Source: Stackebrandtia nassauensis DSM 44728
GTDB lineage: Bacteria; Actinomycetota; Actinomycetes; Mycobacteriales; Micromonosporaceae
Assembly: GCF_000024545.1 (NCBI RefSeq)
Contig: NC_013947.1
Location: 3,844,001-3,908,000, forward strand
DNA: 64,000 nt
Direction of reading: 5' to 3'
The notes beneath the pieces are model-generated. The model was not told the DNA's origin, made no database searches, and was given only the letters and a program-made list of their open reading frames with translations. The translations under genes and the position numbers were made by a program. Below are positions 41,142 to 50,160 of the stretch, one piece after another; positions within the stretch are counted from its first letter, which is position 1; each line of letters begins with the position of its first letter.

Positions 41142-43525
41142 TGGACAGTCGTGGCGCGGCCCTGACGCGCGATGGTCATGTCATCGGGATTCGGCCGGTC
41201 CAGGCCACAGACGCCGCCGGGCTGGCCGCGTGCCACCGGCACGCCGACGAACACGATCTGCGGTGGCGGTTCTTCTCCTACGGTGCCGACTCGGTGGAAC
41301 GTGAGGTCAAGCGGCTGCTGCGACCGGCCTCGGAGGACTTCGCGGCCCTGGTGGCCCTGGATCACGAACGCATCATCGCGGTGGCGTCCTACGAACGTGG
41401 CAGCCACGATCGGGGGCACGCGGTCGCGGCGGTGTTCGTCGACCCCCGGCATCACGGACGCGGCATCGCGACGTTGCTTCTCGAACGGCTCGGCGCCGTG
41501 GCCGCCGCGCACGGTGTGCGGCGGTTGTCGGGACACGTGCGAGCCGACAACTACCCCATGTTGAAAGTGGCGTGTGGACTGTCGGCCGACGCTGTCGCGC
41601 CCGCGATCGGCTCCACCGTGGAGGTAGAGCTGCCCACCGTGTGGATCGGCCGGGCGCTGGACGAAGTCGGCGAGCGGGAACGTGTCGCCAAGGCCGCGTC
41701 ACTGACGACGTTGATGCGCCCGCGGGTGGTGGCGGTGATGGGTACCGGTCTTCCCCGCCACGGTCCCGAGATGTTGCGCGCCATCATGTCCCACGGTTTC
41801 ACCGGCCGCGTCTACGCGGTGTCCGCGCACGGGGGTCGCATGGCGGGCCTGGACTGCCATCCGTCGCTGGCGGACCTGCCGGAGCCGGTGGATCTCGCGG
41901 TGATCGCCATGCCCGAAATCGCCTGCGCCACAACCGTCGACGAGACCGCCGCCGCCGGAGTGCGGGCCGCGATACTGACCGGCGACGTCAGTGCCACGGT
42001 GGCTCGCGACCTGGTGGAGCGGGCCCGGCGGCACGATCTGCGGCTTCTGGGACCGGGCAGTCTGGGTCTCATCACCACCGCGACGCAGGTGCGGCTGACC
42101 GCCTGCACCGCCCCGGTCGAGGTGGACGCGGGCACGGTGGCGCTGTCGTCGCGCTCGGCGTCAGTGGGGTCGGCGATGTTGGCGCAGGCCGCCCGCCGTG
42201 GTCTGGGGATCGGCGCTTTCGTGTGCCGGGGCAGTGGTGTCGATATCGACGACAGTGATCTGCTGTCGTACTGGCACGACGATCCCCACTGCCATGTCGT
42301 CGCGCTGTGCCTTGACGCGCTGCCACATCCACGGGGTTTCGCCCGGCTGACTCGAAGCGTGTCGCGTCGCAAGCCGGTCATCGCGTTGCCCGCCGAGGCA
42401 GCCGACACATGGGACGCGTGGTGCGCGTACACCGGCGTCATCGGTGTCAGCACTGTGGACGAAATGTTGGACACGGCCGCGATGCTGACCGGCCAGCCGA
42501 CCGCGACCGGGGACCGCGTCGCCGTCGTGGGCAATGCGCGCGGCCTCAACGAGTTGGCTCTGGCCGCCGCCACCCGTGCCGGGCTGTTCGCGCCAGCGTT
42601 GTCGCCGGGACTTCGTGAACGGCTTCGCATGGCCGCCTCCGCGACCGACACGGCCACCGTCGATCTGGACGTCGCGGTGTCGGCGGAAGCCTTCGGCGGC
42701 GCGATATCGACACTGGCCACCAGCGGCGAGGTCGATGTCCTGGCCGTGAACCTCGACGTGTCGGCCAGCGGCGATGTTCCCTGGTATCTGGACACGATCG
42801 CCGAGACCCTCGACGCGACCGGGTTGCCGATCGCCGTCGTGCTCACCGGAATCGCCGAACCGCCGCGCCACCTGGGAAAGCGACACGTGCCCGTGTTCGC
42901 GCTCCCCGAACCGGCGATGACGGCGCTGGGACACGTTGTGGCCTACGCGCACTGGCGTCGCGAACCGGAGGCCAGCGGCCGACCGCTGCCCAGTGTCGAC
43001 GACGCGGGCGCCCGGCGGCTGGTGGACGCGGCGGTGCGCGCCGGGGCCGGGCCACAGTCGATGGACTGGACGGCGCGACTGCTGGCGATGTACGGGATTC
43101 CCGTTGCCGCTTCGCATGCGACCACATCGGTCGGTCGGGCGGCCGGGGCGATCGAACTGGCCGCCGCGATCGTCCGTGATCGCTCGGGGGACGCGATGGT
43201 CATGCTGGGACTGGGCGGCGCCAACGCCGACCTCATCGACGACCGGGTCTACCGGTATCCGCCACTCACCGACGCCGAAGCCGGGCGTATGTGGCGTTCA
43301 CTGCGCGCGGCGGCACTGTTGAGAGGCGACGCCGTCGACACCGACGAGGTCGAGGACCTCGTGTCGCGGCTGGCCCGGCTCGCCGACGACGTCCCCGAGA
43401 TCGCCGAGCTGAGCCTGGATCCGATACTGGCGGGCCCCGACGGGCTGATGGTCGTCAACGCCGAGCTGCGACTCACGCCTGACGCGACCACCACCGCACT
43501 CGCCGGGACGCTGCCGACGGCATGA
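41138..43525 (+). CDS. GNAT acetyltransferase fused to a degenerate ADP-forming acyl-CoA synthetase
   Basis: Residues 1-165 of 795 form a GNAT domain (motif A VDPRHHGRGIATLLLERL). Residues 185-400 are a CoA-binding Rossmann-like domain, followed by a ligase domain, and residues 620-790 an ATP-grasp remnant. The phospho-His loop (usually SHTGALAG) is deleted between KPVIALPAEAAD and GVIGVSTVDEMLD, and the ATP-grasp core is short, so CoA-ligase activity is unlikely; the region may sense CoA. Similar fusions acetylate acyl-CoA synthetases. The start overlaps the previous stop. Confidence 0.85.
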   Translation: MMDSRGAALTRDGHVIGIRPVQATDAAGLAACHRHADEHDLRWRFFSYGADSVEREVKRLLRPASEDFAALVALDHERIIAVASYERGSHDRGHAVAAVFVDPRHHGRGIATLLLERLGAVAAAHGVRRLSGHVRADNYPMLKVACGLSADAVAPAIGSTVEVELPTVWIGRALDEVGERERVAKAASLTTLMRPRVVAVMGTGLPRHGPEMLRAIMSHGFTGRVYAVSAHGGRMAGLDCHPSLADLPEPVDLAVIAMPEIACATTVDETAAAGVRAAILTGDVSATVARDLVERARRHDLRLLGPGSLGLITTATQVRLTACTAPVEVDAGTVALSSRSASVGSAMLAQAARRGLGIGAFVCRGSGVDIDDSDLLSYWHDDPHCHVVALCLDALPHPRGFARLTRSVSRRKPVIALPAEAADTWDAWCAYTGVIGVSTVDEMLDTAAMLTGQPTATGDRVAVVGNARGLNELALAAATRAGLFAPALSPGLRERLRMAASATDTATVDLDVAVSAEAFGGAISTLATSGEVDVLAVNLDVSASGDVPWYLDTIAETLDATGLPIAVVLTGIAEPPRHLGKRHVPVFALPEPAMTALGHVVAYAHWRREPEASGRPLPSVDDAGARRLVDAAVRAGAGPQSMDWTARLLAMYGIPVAASHATTSVGRAAGAIELAAAIVRDRSGDAMVMLGLGGANADLIDDRVYRYPPLTDAEAGRMWRSLRAAALLRGDAVDTDEVEDLVSRLARLADDVPEIAELSLDPILAGPDGLMVVNAELRLTPDATTTALAGTLPTA

Positions 43526-43557
43526 CAGCACCGGGTGACCCCGGGCTTCGTCGCGTG

Positions 43558-43803
43558 TCAGTTCTTCGGGTTTCGCAGCACTGACAACCGATCCCGGTAC
43601 TCCTCCTCGGTGATCTCACCCTTGGCGAAGCGCTCGGCCAAGATCCGCTCGGCGTGATCGGCCCCGCCGGGGGTGTGGAGGCGAAACGCCCTGACCGCCA
43701 ACCAGATCACTCCCGCCAGCAGCGCCCACAGGGCCAGGGCGTTCATGACCATGAACACCCAGCCGCCAGCGCCCATCCCGTTGTGCCAGCCGTACATCAT
43801 CAC
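43558..43803 (-). CDS. SHOCT-domain membrane protein
   Basis: The 81-residue protein has one membrane helix (about residues 14-40) and a C-terminal SHOCT motif (ERILAERFAKGEITEEEYRDRLSVL). Such proteins are common next to stress genes. AAGGAG lies 8 nt before the first of three ATG codons. It is convergent with the GNAT gene. Confidence 0.9.
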   Translation of the reverse strand: MMMYGWHNGMGAGGWVFMVMNALALWALLAGVIWLAVRAFRLHTPGGADHAERILAERFAKGEITEEEYRDRLSVLRNPKN

Positions 43804-43836
43804 ACGCTCTCCTTCGCATGTTGGTCGGTCAAACTG

Positions 43837-43873
43837 AACCGGGTGGCCCGCGGTTGTTCGGGGCCACCCGGTT
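43837..43873 (-). terminator. Terminator hairpin after the Usp gene
   Basis: AACCGGGTGGCCC (43837-43849) pairs perfectly with GGGCCACCCGGTT (43861-43873) over an 11-nt loop. It begins just beyond the Usp stop codon at 43879 on the minus strand. Confidence 0.75.
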
Positions 43874-43878
43874 GAGGA

Positions 43879-44748
43879 CTAGGTGTTGTGGACGATCGCC
43901 AGTGGACACTGGCTGGTGTGGATCATGGCGTAACCGGTGGAGCCCAGAAGTCGCGCGCGCAGTTCGCCGCGCATGCGGGAACCGATCACCAGCAGACCGG
44001 CGGTTTCGGACGCGTCGGTCAGCGCGGCGGCCACGTCGGTGGTGTGGACCGGGACGTGGTGGGTTTCCACCGACGGGAACCGCGGCTGCCAGTCATTGAG
44101 CCAGCCACCCAGCAGCCGGTTGGCCTGCGCCACACCGGGTTCGTCGGTGGTGGACGTCGCGGCGTCGGCGGTGGACAGGTGCCAGGCGTGGATCGCGTGC
44201 AGCGGGACCTTGCGCTGCTCGGCTTCGGCGAACGCGAAACCGATCGCGTCCCAGGAGGTCCGTTTGCCGTCGATGCCGACGGCCACCGGGCCGGTCCGCT
44301 CGGTGTCGCCGCGTACCAGCAGCACCGGGCATTTCGCGCGCACCGCGACGTCGAGTGCGACTGATCCCAGCAGCTTTTCCGCCACCCCACCGGCGCCTCG
44401 CGCGCCGATGACGATGATCTCGGCGTGTTCGGATTCGCCGACGAGGACGATCGAGGCGCCGCCGTGGATGACCTGGCCGGAGACGGGGAGGTCGGGGTGT
44501 GCGTGGTGGACCGTGTCGACGGCCTCGTCGATGACGCGCTGGTTCTCGGCGTCGGTCGACAGCGGTGGCGCGGAGTAGGCGAACACCACGGCGGCGTCGC
44601 CGGAGTACAGCGGCCACGACCGGGCGTGGACGATACGCAGCGGGAGGTTGCGGGACACCGCCTCGACGGCGGCGTATTCGAGCGTGCGGAGGCTGTCTCG
44701 GGAACCGTCGATACCGACGACCACGGGCTTGACATTGTTCTCGTTCAT
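43879..44748 (-). CDS. Universal stress protein, tandem Usp domains (first of three)
   Basis: The 289-residue protein has two UspA domains; the ATP-binding motifs are GARGAGGVAEKLLGS (first) and GSRMRGELRARLLGS (second). Tandem Usp proteins of this size bind ATP and modulate growth arrest in mycobacteria. Start is ATG 44746-44748 (MNENNVKPVVVGIDGS). It diverges from the DoxX-like gene across a region rich in GGGAC half-sites. Confidence 0.9.
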   Translation of the reverse strand: MNENNVKPVVVGIDGSRDSLRTLEYAAVEAVSRNLPLRIVHARSWPLYSGDAAVVFAYSAPPLSTDAENQRVIDEAVDTVHHAHPDLPVSGQVIHGGASIVLVGESEHAEIIVIGARGAGGVAEKLLGSVALDVAVRAKCPVLLVRGDTERTGPVAVGIDGKRTSWDAIGFAFAEAEQRKVPLHAIHAWHLSTADAATSTTDEPGVAQANRLLGGWLNDWQPRFPSVETHHVPVHTTDVAAALTDASETAGLLVIGSRMRGELRARLLGSTGYAMIHTSQCPLAIVHNT

Positions 44749-44940
44749 GACTCCAGGCTCGTCGTCCCGCACACCGCCGCGGAGGGCCGAAGCGATCGAA
44801 GCGGCGGGGACTTTCGACGGTCCCGGGTACAGCGGCTCTGAGGGGTTGAGTCGATCGTTGGGGACATCGCATGCCGTGGGGCCCTGGGACAAGCTCCGCG
44901 AACGGAGTGGACTGGAGCCACGCACTGAAAGGACACTCCA
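44749..44940. promoter_or_regulatory. Divergent promoter region with GGGAC half-sites
   Basis: Between the Usp and DoxX-like genes, GGGAC occurs at 44807-44811, 44861-44865 and 44886-44890; the first is paired with GTCCC at 44820-44824 (8-nt spacing instead of the 4 nt of the mycobacterial DosR box). The pattern suggests a DosR-like regulator but is not a strict consensus match. Confidence 0.35.
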
Positions 44941-45495
44941 ATGTCAACCTCAACCCGTCACGTCACCCACACCGGACCATGCCTTCCCATCGACGACACC
45001 GATCCGCGACAGCACCATGGCCGTCGGGTGTGGGCTCTGGCCCGTATCGGGGTCGGCTGGATCTTCCTGTGGGCGTTCCTCGACAAGACCTTCGGACTCG
45101 GCTACGCCACCCCACCCGACCACTCCTGGCTCAACGGCGGCCGCCCCACCCAGGGCTTCCTGGCCAACTCCGCCTCCGGACCGTTCAAAGGCATCTACAC
45201 CTCCATCGCCGGAGCCGCATGGGCCGACTGGCTGTTCATGCTCGGCCTGGCCGGAATCGGCATCGCCATGATCCTGGGCATCGGCATGCGCATCGCCGCC
45301 ATCGCCGCCGCCATCCAACTGGTGCTCATGTGGAGCGTGGCCCTGCCACCGGCCAACAACCCCCTCATCGACGACCACATCATCATGGCCATCCTCGTCA
45401 TCGGCCTGGCCTACGCCAACGCCGGAGACACCTGGGGCCTGGGCAGGAAATGGAGCCAAAGCCAGGCAGTCAACCGTTGGCCATTCCTGCGATAA
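44941..45495 (+). CDS. DoxX-family membrane protein
   Basis: The 184-residue protein has four membrane helices after a 30-residue polar N-terminus; ARIGVGWIFLWAFLDKTFG is typical of DoxX/TQO-related proteins, which act in membrane redox or oxidative stress. AAAGGA precedes ATG 44941. It ends before a perfect hairpin shared with the convergent Usp gene. Confidence 0.85.
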   Translation: MSTSTRHVTHTGPCLPIDDTDPRQHHGRRVWALARIGVGWIFLWAFLDKTFGLGYATPPDHSWLNGGRPTQGFLANSASGPFKGIYTSIAGAAWADWLFMLGLAGIGIAMILGIGMRIAAIAAAIQLVLMWSVALPPANNPLIDDHIIMAILVIGLAYANAGDTWGLGRKWSQSQAVNRWPFLR

Positions 45496-45515
45496 CCACC
45501 ACGACCGGCCCCAGC

Positions 45516-45543
45516 GCGGCCGCCACTGCCAGGTGGCGGCCGC
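45516..45543. terminator. Bidirectional terminator hairpin
   Basis: GCGGCCGCCAC (45516-45526) and GTGGCGGCCGC (45533-45543) are perfect complements over a 6-nt loop, between the convergent DoxX-like and Usp genes. Confidence 0.8.
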
Positions 45544-45554
45544 TCACAGGTGCG

Positions 45555-46445
45555 TCACGGCGTCGTCGGCCGCGCGGAACGGACGATCGCGACCGGCGCG
45601 TCGGCGTGGTGCAGCAGTGCCTGACTGGTGGAACCGAGCAGCAGCCCGGCGAAACCACCGTGCCCGCGCGAACCCACCACGAGCATGCGAGCCCCCATCG
45701 ACTGGTCCAGCAGCACCTGCCGGGCACCGCCGTGGACCGCCATCCGTTTGACCGGCACGTCGGGGAAGTCCTCGTGGATCCCGCTGAGGGCTTCACTGAT
45801 GGTCGTCAATGCCCGATCCGCCATGGCCTGTCGGTCACCCAGGCCGCTGGCGAGGTATCCGTCCCGTGTCGCCATCGGGTGTCGCCACGCGTGAACGAGC
45901 GTGGCCGGTACCTGGTACAGCCGCGCCTCCCGCAAACCGAAGCGCACGGCCTCGCGGGAGTGTTCGGATTCGTCGACGCCGATGACCACGCGACCGGCGT
46001 TGGGGCCGGTTTCGCCGCCAGGGCCCCGCACCACCACGACCGGACACCGCGCGTGGGCGCTGACCTGGGTGGAGGTGGAGCCCACGAGGATTCCGGCGAA
46101 GCCGCCTTCGCCGCGCTCACCCAGCACGAGCAACTCCCACCGATCGGAACCGGCGACCAGGCCCGCGCCGGCGGTGGCGGCACTGATCAGTTCGGCCTCC
46201 ACCTTCAACCGCGGTGACCGCTCGGCCAGATCGCGCTTCGCCGCGTTCAGCATGTCCCGAACGGCCTGCCGGTCGGCGCTGGGATCGGGTTCGTCCTCAG
46301 CGGGCGGTGGCGGCGCGCTAAGTGTCAAGTGGACGGTGACGATGATCAACTCGCGATCGCGAAGGCGCGCTTCGTCGGCCGCCCAGTCGATGGCGCGGCG
46401 ACTGGATGGGGATCCGTCGTATCCGACGGCTATCGCGGCTGGCAT
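45555..46445 (-). CDS. Universal stress protein, tandem Usp domains (second of three)
   Basis: The 296-residue protein has two Usp domains with intact ATP motifs (GERGEGGFAGILVGS and GSRGHGGFAGLLLGS). It lies 34 bp downstream of the third Usp gene on the same strand and is probably co-transcribed with it. The start MPAAIAVGYDGS fits the family. Confidence 0.92.
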   Translation of the reverse strand: MPAAIAVGYDGSPSSRRAIDWAADEARLRDRELIIVTVHLTLSAPPPPAEDEPDPSADRQAVRDMLNAAKRDLAERSPRLKVEAELISAATAGAGLVAGSDRWELLVLGERGEGGFAGILVGSTSTQVSAHARCPVVVVRGPGGETGPNAGRVVIGVDESEHSREAVRFGLREARLYQVPATLVHAWRHPMATRDGYLASGLGDRQAMADRALTTISEALSGIHEDFPDVPVKRMAVHGGARQVLLDQSMGARMLVVGSRGHGGFAGLLLGSTSQALLHHADAPVAIVRSARPTTP

Positions 46446-46479
46446 TGCCGATCCGCCTTCCTGTTGGGACCGTTGGCCA

Positions 46480-47361
46480 TCAGCGCTGGGTGGAGGGGTG
46501 GACGATCGCGACGGGCGCCTCGGCGTGGTGGACCATCGCCTGGGTGGTGGAGCCCATGAGCAGTCCGGTGAAGCCGCCGTGGCCGCGCGATCCGAGGACC
46601 AGCAGCCGGGCGCCCGCGGACTTCTCCTTCAACAGCCGCCGGACGTCGGAGCGTTCACACACGCGCTCAACCGGCACGTCGGGGTACTTGGACTGCCAGC
46701 CCGCCAGCGACTCGGCCAGCAGCCGTTCCTCATCGGCGGCCAGCGCGTCGATGTCGTACACCAGCGGGAGCATGTCACCGGGCTCTGTGGACACCGGATG
46801 TTTCCAGGCGTGCACGGCGATCAGGCGGGCGCCGCGCAACGACGCCTCCTCGAACCCGAATCGCAGCGCCGCCTGGGCCAGTGGGGATCCGTCGACACCC
46901 ACGACGACCCGGTCGGGGTCGGCGGTGTCACCGGTGGCGGGGCCGCGAACCACCACGGCCGGGCACAGCGCGTGGGCCGCGACCTGGGAGGCGGTGGAGC
47001 CCAGCAGCAGTTCGGTGAACGCGCCCCGACCCCGGCTGCCCACGACCAGGAGTTCGGCGTCGCGGGAGGCTTCGATCAGTTCGACGCTGGCGGTGATACC
47101 GCTGACGATCCGCCCGCTGACGTCGATGCCGGGTGCCAGTTCACGGACCCTTTCCACCTCGGCCTCGACGAGGTCACCCACCACGGCACGCAGGGCCCTG
47201 GTGTGAGCCTGGGCCGATTCCGGGGGCAGCGGGCCCAACACCAGGAAGGCGTGGACGATCACCAGGGGGCGGCGTCGCAGCTGAGCCTCCTGGGCGGCCC
47301 AGTTCACCGCGACCTGACTGTGTTGCGAGCCGTCGAAGCCGACCATCACCGAAGCTGTCAT
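46480..47361 (-). CDS. Universal stress protein, tandem Usp domains (third of three)
   Basis: The 293-residue protein carries ATP motifs GSRGRGAFTELLLGS and GSRGHGGFTGLLMGS. ATG 47359-47361 (MTASVMVGFDGS) is preferred because it matches the family N-terminus; ATG 47376 is possible. It diverges from a P-type ATPase gene, a pairing that recalls Rv1996 and ctpF of Mycobacterium tuberculosis. Confidence 0.9.
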   Translation of the reverse strand: MTASVMVGFDGSQHSQVAVNWAAQEAQLRRRPLVIVHAFLVLGPLPPESAQAHTRALRAVVGDLVEAEVERVRELAPGIDVSGRIVSGITASVELIEASRDAELLVVGSRGRGAFTELLLGSTASQVAAHALCPAVVVRGPATGDTADPDRVVVGVDGSPLAQAALRFGFEEASLRGARLIAVHAWKHPVSTEPGDMLPLVYDIDALAADEERLLAESLAGWQSKYPDVPVERVCERSDVRRLLKEKSAGARLLVLGSRGHGGFTGLLMGSTTQAMVHHAEAPVAIVHPSTQR

Positions 47362-47532
47362 GCCTAAGTCATCCATTCTGGAGTAGAGGTTCGGGTGCGA
47401 CTCGGTGCGTCCGCGCACCGGCCGAGTCGTCGCACTACCGCGTATGGCGGCGCGACCTCTCCAGCATCGATGCTGGTTGGCGCGGCATTTAGGGCCGAGT
47501 GGCAGTACTTCGGCGGGCCCATCGTCAGGGCC

Positions 47533-47546
47533 GGGACTTTCGCGCC
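47533..47546. promoter_or_regulatory. DosR-like GGGAC site upstream of the P-type ATPase gene
   Basis: GGGACTTTCGCGCC matches the left half and spacing of the DosR box (GGGAC-N4-GTCCC) with two mismatches on the right. It lies about 100 bp before the ATPase start and 175 bp before the divergent Usp start. The sequence GGGACTTTCG is shared with 44807-44816. Confidence 0.35.
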
Positions 47547-47640
47547 TGCCCGCGACGGCGCATGGTCCCTGGTCGCGCTCGGTCGGACGCACGACGATGT
47601 GAACAACCCGCAACCAGCCGCAGCGACGAAGAGGATCACC

Positions 47641-50160
47641 GTGCCCACCATAGTCAACTCAGGACTGTCAACTGTCGAGGTCGCCGAACTGAGACGGCGA
47701 CACGGCCCCAACGCGGTACCCGAGACCGCCCGGCGGACCCTCGCCTCCCGGGTGGTGGCTCAGCTGCGGGATCCGTTGATCCTGCTGCTGATCGCGGCCA
47801 TGGTCGTCACGATCGCCCTGGGCGATGTCGCCGACACGATCGTGATCGTGCTGGTCGTGGTCCTCAACACCACCGTGGGTTTGATCCAGGAGGTCCGCGC
47901 CGACAACGCGGTGGCCGCGTTGCGGCAGCTGGCGGCGCCCAGGGCCCGGGTGGTGCGCGACGGCGTCGACCAGTCCGTTGCGGCCGCCGAGCTGGTGCCG
48001 GGAGACCTGGTGCGCCTGGAATCGGGCGACATCGTTCCCGCCGACGCGACGGTGACCGAGGCAGCGCTGTGCAGCGTGGACGAGTCGGCGTTGACCGGCG
48101 AGTCCGAATCGGTCGACAAGACCGTGGCACAGGAACTGCTGGCCGGAACGGTCATGGCCACCGGCCGCGCCCAGGCGACGGTGACCCGCACCGGACCCCA
48201 CAGCGCACTGGGCCGGATCGAGGCCGTGGTGGCCGCACAACCCCGACGCGACACCCCCCTGCAGCGGCGCCTGGCCGGACTGGGCCGGGTGCTGGGTGCC
48301 GTCGCGGTAGGACTGTCGGGCGTGGTGCTCGTCCTGGGACTGCTGCGGGGATTGTCCCTGCCGGACATGGTGCTGTCGGCGGTCAGTCTGACCGTCGCGG
48401 CGGTTCCCGAATCACTCCCGGCGGTGGTGACCATCGCGCTGGCGCTGGGCGCCCACCGCATGGCCCGGCGCGCCGCCATCGTGCGGCGCCTGCCCGCGGT
48501 GGAGACCCTCGGGTCGGTCACCGTCGTGGCCAGCGACAAGACCGGCACCCTCACCGAGGGGCGGATGTCGGTGCGGCGCCTTGAGGCCGCCGACGGCGCG
48601 GTGTCGGTGTCGGGCACCGGCTACGCGCCCAGCGGGGAGGTCTCCCCGCGATGCTCCCCGGGCGTGCGGCGGCTGGCGTTGGCGATCGCGTTGTGCAACG
48701 ACGCCGACATCACCCCGGCGTCGAACGAGTCCTGGACGCCGGTGGGCGATCCGATGGAGGCGGCGCTGGTGGCCGCCGCCGGACGCTGCGGCGTCGACGC
48801 CACCGTCGCGCGGTCCGACCATCCGCGTGTGGACGAGATCGGCTTCGACGCCGTCCGGCGCCGCATGCTCACCGTCCACAAGACACCGGACGACACCTTC
48901 CTGGTGGTGTGCAAGGGTGCCCCGGAGGTGCTGCTGCCCGACGACGCGCCGTCGATACGCGAACGTGCCGAGGAGCTGGCCCGCGACGGGTTCCGGGTGC
49001 TGGCCGTGGCCGCCGCCGAACACCCGACCTGCCCCGACGCCTCCCACTACGAAACCGGGCTGCGTCTGCTGGGTCTCGTCGCGCTGGGCGATCCGCTACG
49101 ACAGCAGGCGCCGCGGATCCGTGACCGCTTCGACCAGGCCGGAATCCGGCTGGTCATGATCACCGGCGACCACCCGCACACCGCCGCGGCCATCGCCACC
49201 CAACTGGGCTTCGGCCCGGACCCGGCCGTCGTCACCGGCGACCGCCTCACGCCCGATCCCACCGGTGCGCGGGTCTTCGCCCGCATCCGCCCCGAACAGA
49301 AGCTCGACATCGTCGCGAGTCTGCAGGGCGGCGGCGAGATCGTCGCGATGACCGGCGACGGCGTCAACGACGCCCCGGCGCTGCGTCGCGCCGACATCGG
49401 CGTCGCCATGGGCGAAGGCGGCACCGAGGCCGCCCGCCAGGCCGCCGACCTGGTGCTGGCCGACGACAACCTCGCGACCATCGGCCACGCCGTCGAAGAG
49501 GGACGGCGCATCTACGACAACATCCGCCGCTTCCTGGCCTACGCTCTGTCGGGCGGGCTCGCCGAGATCGCGGTGATGCTGGCCGGACCGTGGTTCGGGC
49601 TGGCGATCCCGCTGCTGCCGGGCCAGATCCTGTGGATCAACATGCTCACCCACGGCCTGCCCGGCGTCGCGCTGGGAGCCGAACCCGTCGAGGACGACGC
49701 GATGCGCCGACCACCCCGACGCCCCGACCAGGCGATCCTCGGCGACGGCTTGGCCACCCGCGTCGCGATCACCGGCGCCCTCATCACGGCGGTGAGTCTT
49801 GGTGCCGCGGTCTTCGCCGCGTCGCGGGGACTGGCCTGGCAGTCGGTGCTGTTCACCGTGCTGGGCATGGCGCAACTGGGCGTCGCCTTCGTCTCCCGCG
49901 CCCGCACTGGTCGCCGCGACCGCGTCAACTGGTGGCTTCCGGCCGCCGTTGGCCTCTCGGTGGTGTTCCAGCTGGGCGCACTGTGGATAGCGCCCTTGCG
50001 GTCCCTGCTGGGAACCTCGGCGCTGTCGCTTCCCGTGGTGGCCGGTTGCGTCGCCGTCGCGGCGATCCCCGCCGCGGTTCTGGCGGTGGCACGGCTGTTC
50101 AGGCGCGCGCCTCGCGCAGGATCTCGGCCACCGACAGCCGCGGCGTCCACGCGGCGGTGA
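47641..50160 (+). CDS. P-type cation-transporting ATPase (P2A-like, CtpF-like)
   Basis: The 839-residue protein has the N-terminal cation-ATPase domain, about ten membrane helices, the TGES actuator motif, the PESLP motif of helix M4, the phosphorylation site SDKTGTLTEG (Asp299) and the hinge TGDGVNDAPALRRADIG. PESLP and overall order point to calcium- or other divalent-cation-type pumps; the ion is not certain. GTG 47641 with AGAGGAT upstream is chosen over longer frames that are weakly coding. It overlaps the convergent nitroreductase gene by 62 bp. Confidence 0.92.
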   Translation: MPTIVNSGLSTVEVAELRRRHGPNAVPETARRTLASRVVAQLRDPLILLLIAAMVVTIALGDVADTIVIVLVVVLNTTVGLIQEVRADNAVAALRQLAAPRARVVRDGVDQSVAAAELVPGDLVRLESGDIVPADATVTEAALCSVDESALTGESESVDKTVAQELLAGTVMATGRAQATVTRTGPHSALGRIEAVVAAQPRRDTPLQRRLAGLGRVLGAVAVGLSGVVLVLGLLRGLSLPDMVLSAVSLTVAAVPESLPAVVTIALALGAHRMARRAAIVRRLPAVETLGSVTVVASDKTGTLTEGRMSVRRLEAADGAVSVSGTGYAPSGEVSPRCSPGVRRLALAIALCNDADITPASNESWTPVGDPMEAALVAAAGRCGVDATVARSDHPRVDEIGFDAVRRRMLTVHKTPDDTFLVVCKGAPEVLLPDDAPSIRERAEELARDGFRVLAVAAAEHPTCPDASHYETGLRLLGLVALGDPLRQQAPRIRDRFDQAGIRLVMITGDHPHTAAAIATQLGFGPDPAVVTGDRLTPDPTGARVFARIRPEQKLDIVASLQGGGEIVAMTGDGVNDAPALRRADIGVAMGEGGTEAARQAADLVLADDNLATIGHAVEEGRRIYDNIRRFLAYALSGGLAEIAVMLAGPWFGLAIPLLPGQILWINMLTHGLPGVALGAEPVEDDAMRRPPRRPDQAILGDGLATRVAITGALITAVSLGAAVFAASRGLAWQSVLFTVLGMAQLGVAFVSRARTGRRDRVNWWLPAAVGLSVVFQLGALWIAPLRSLLGTSALSLPVVAGCVAVAAIPAAVLAVARLFRRAPRAGSRPPTAAASTRR

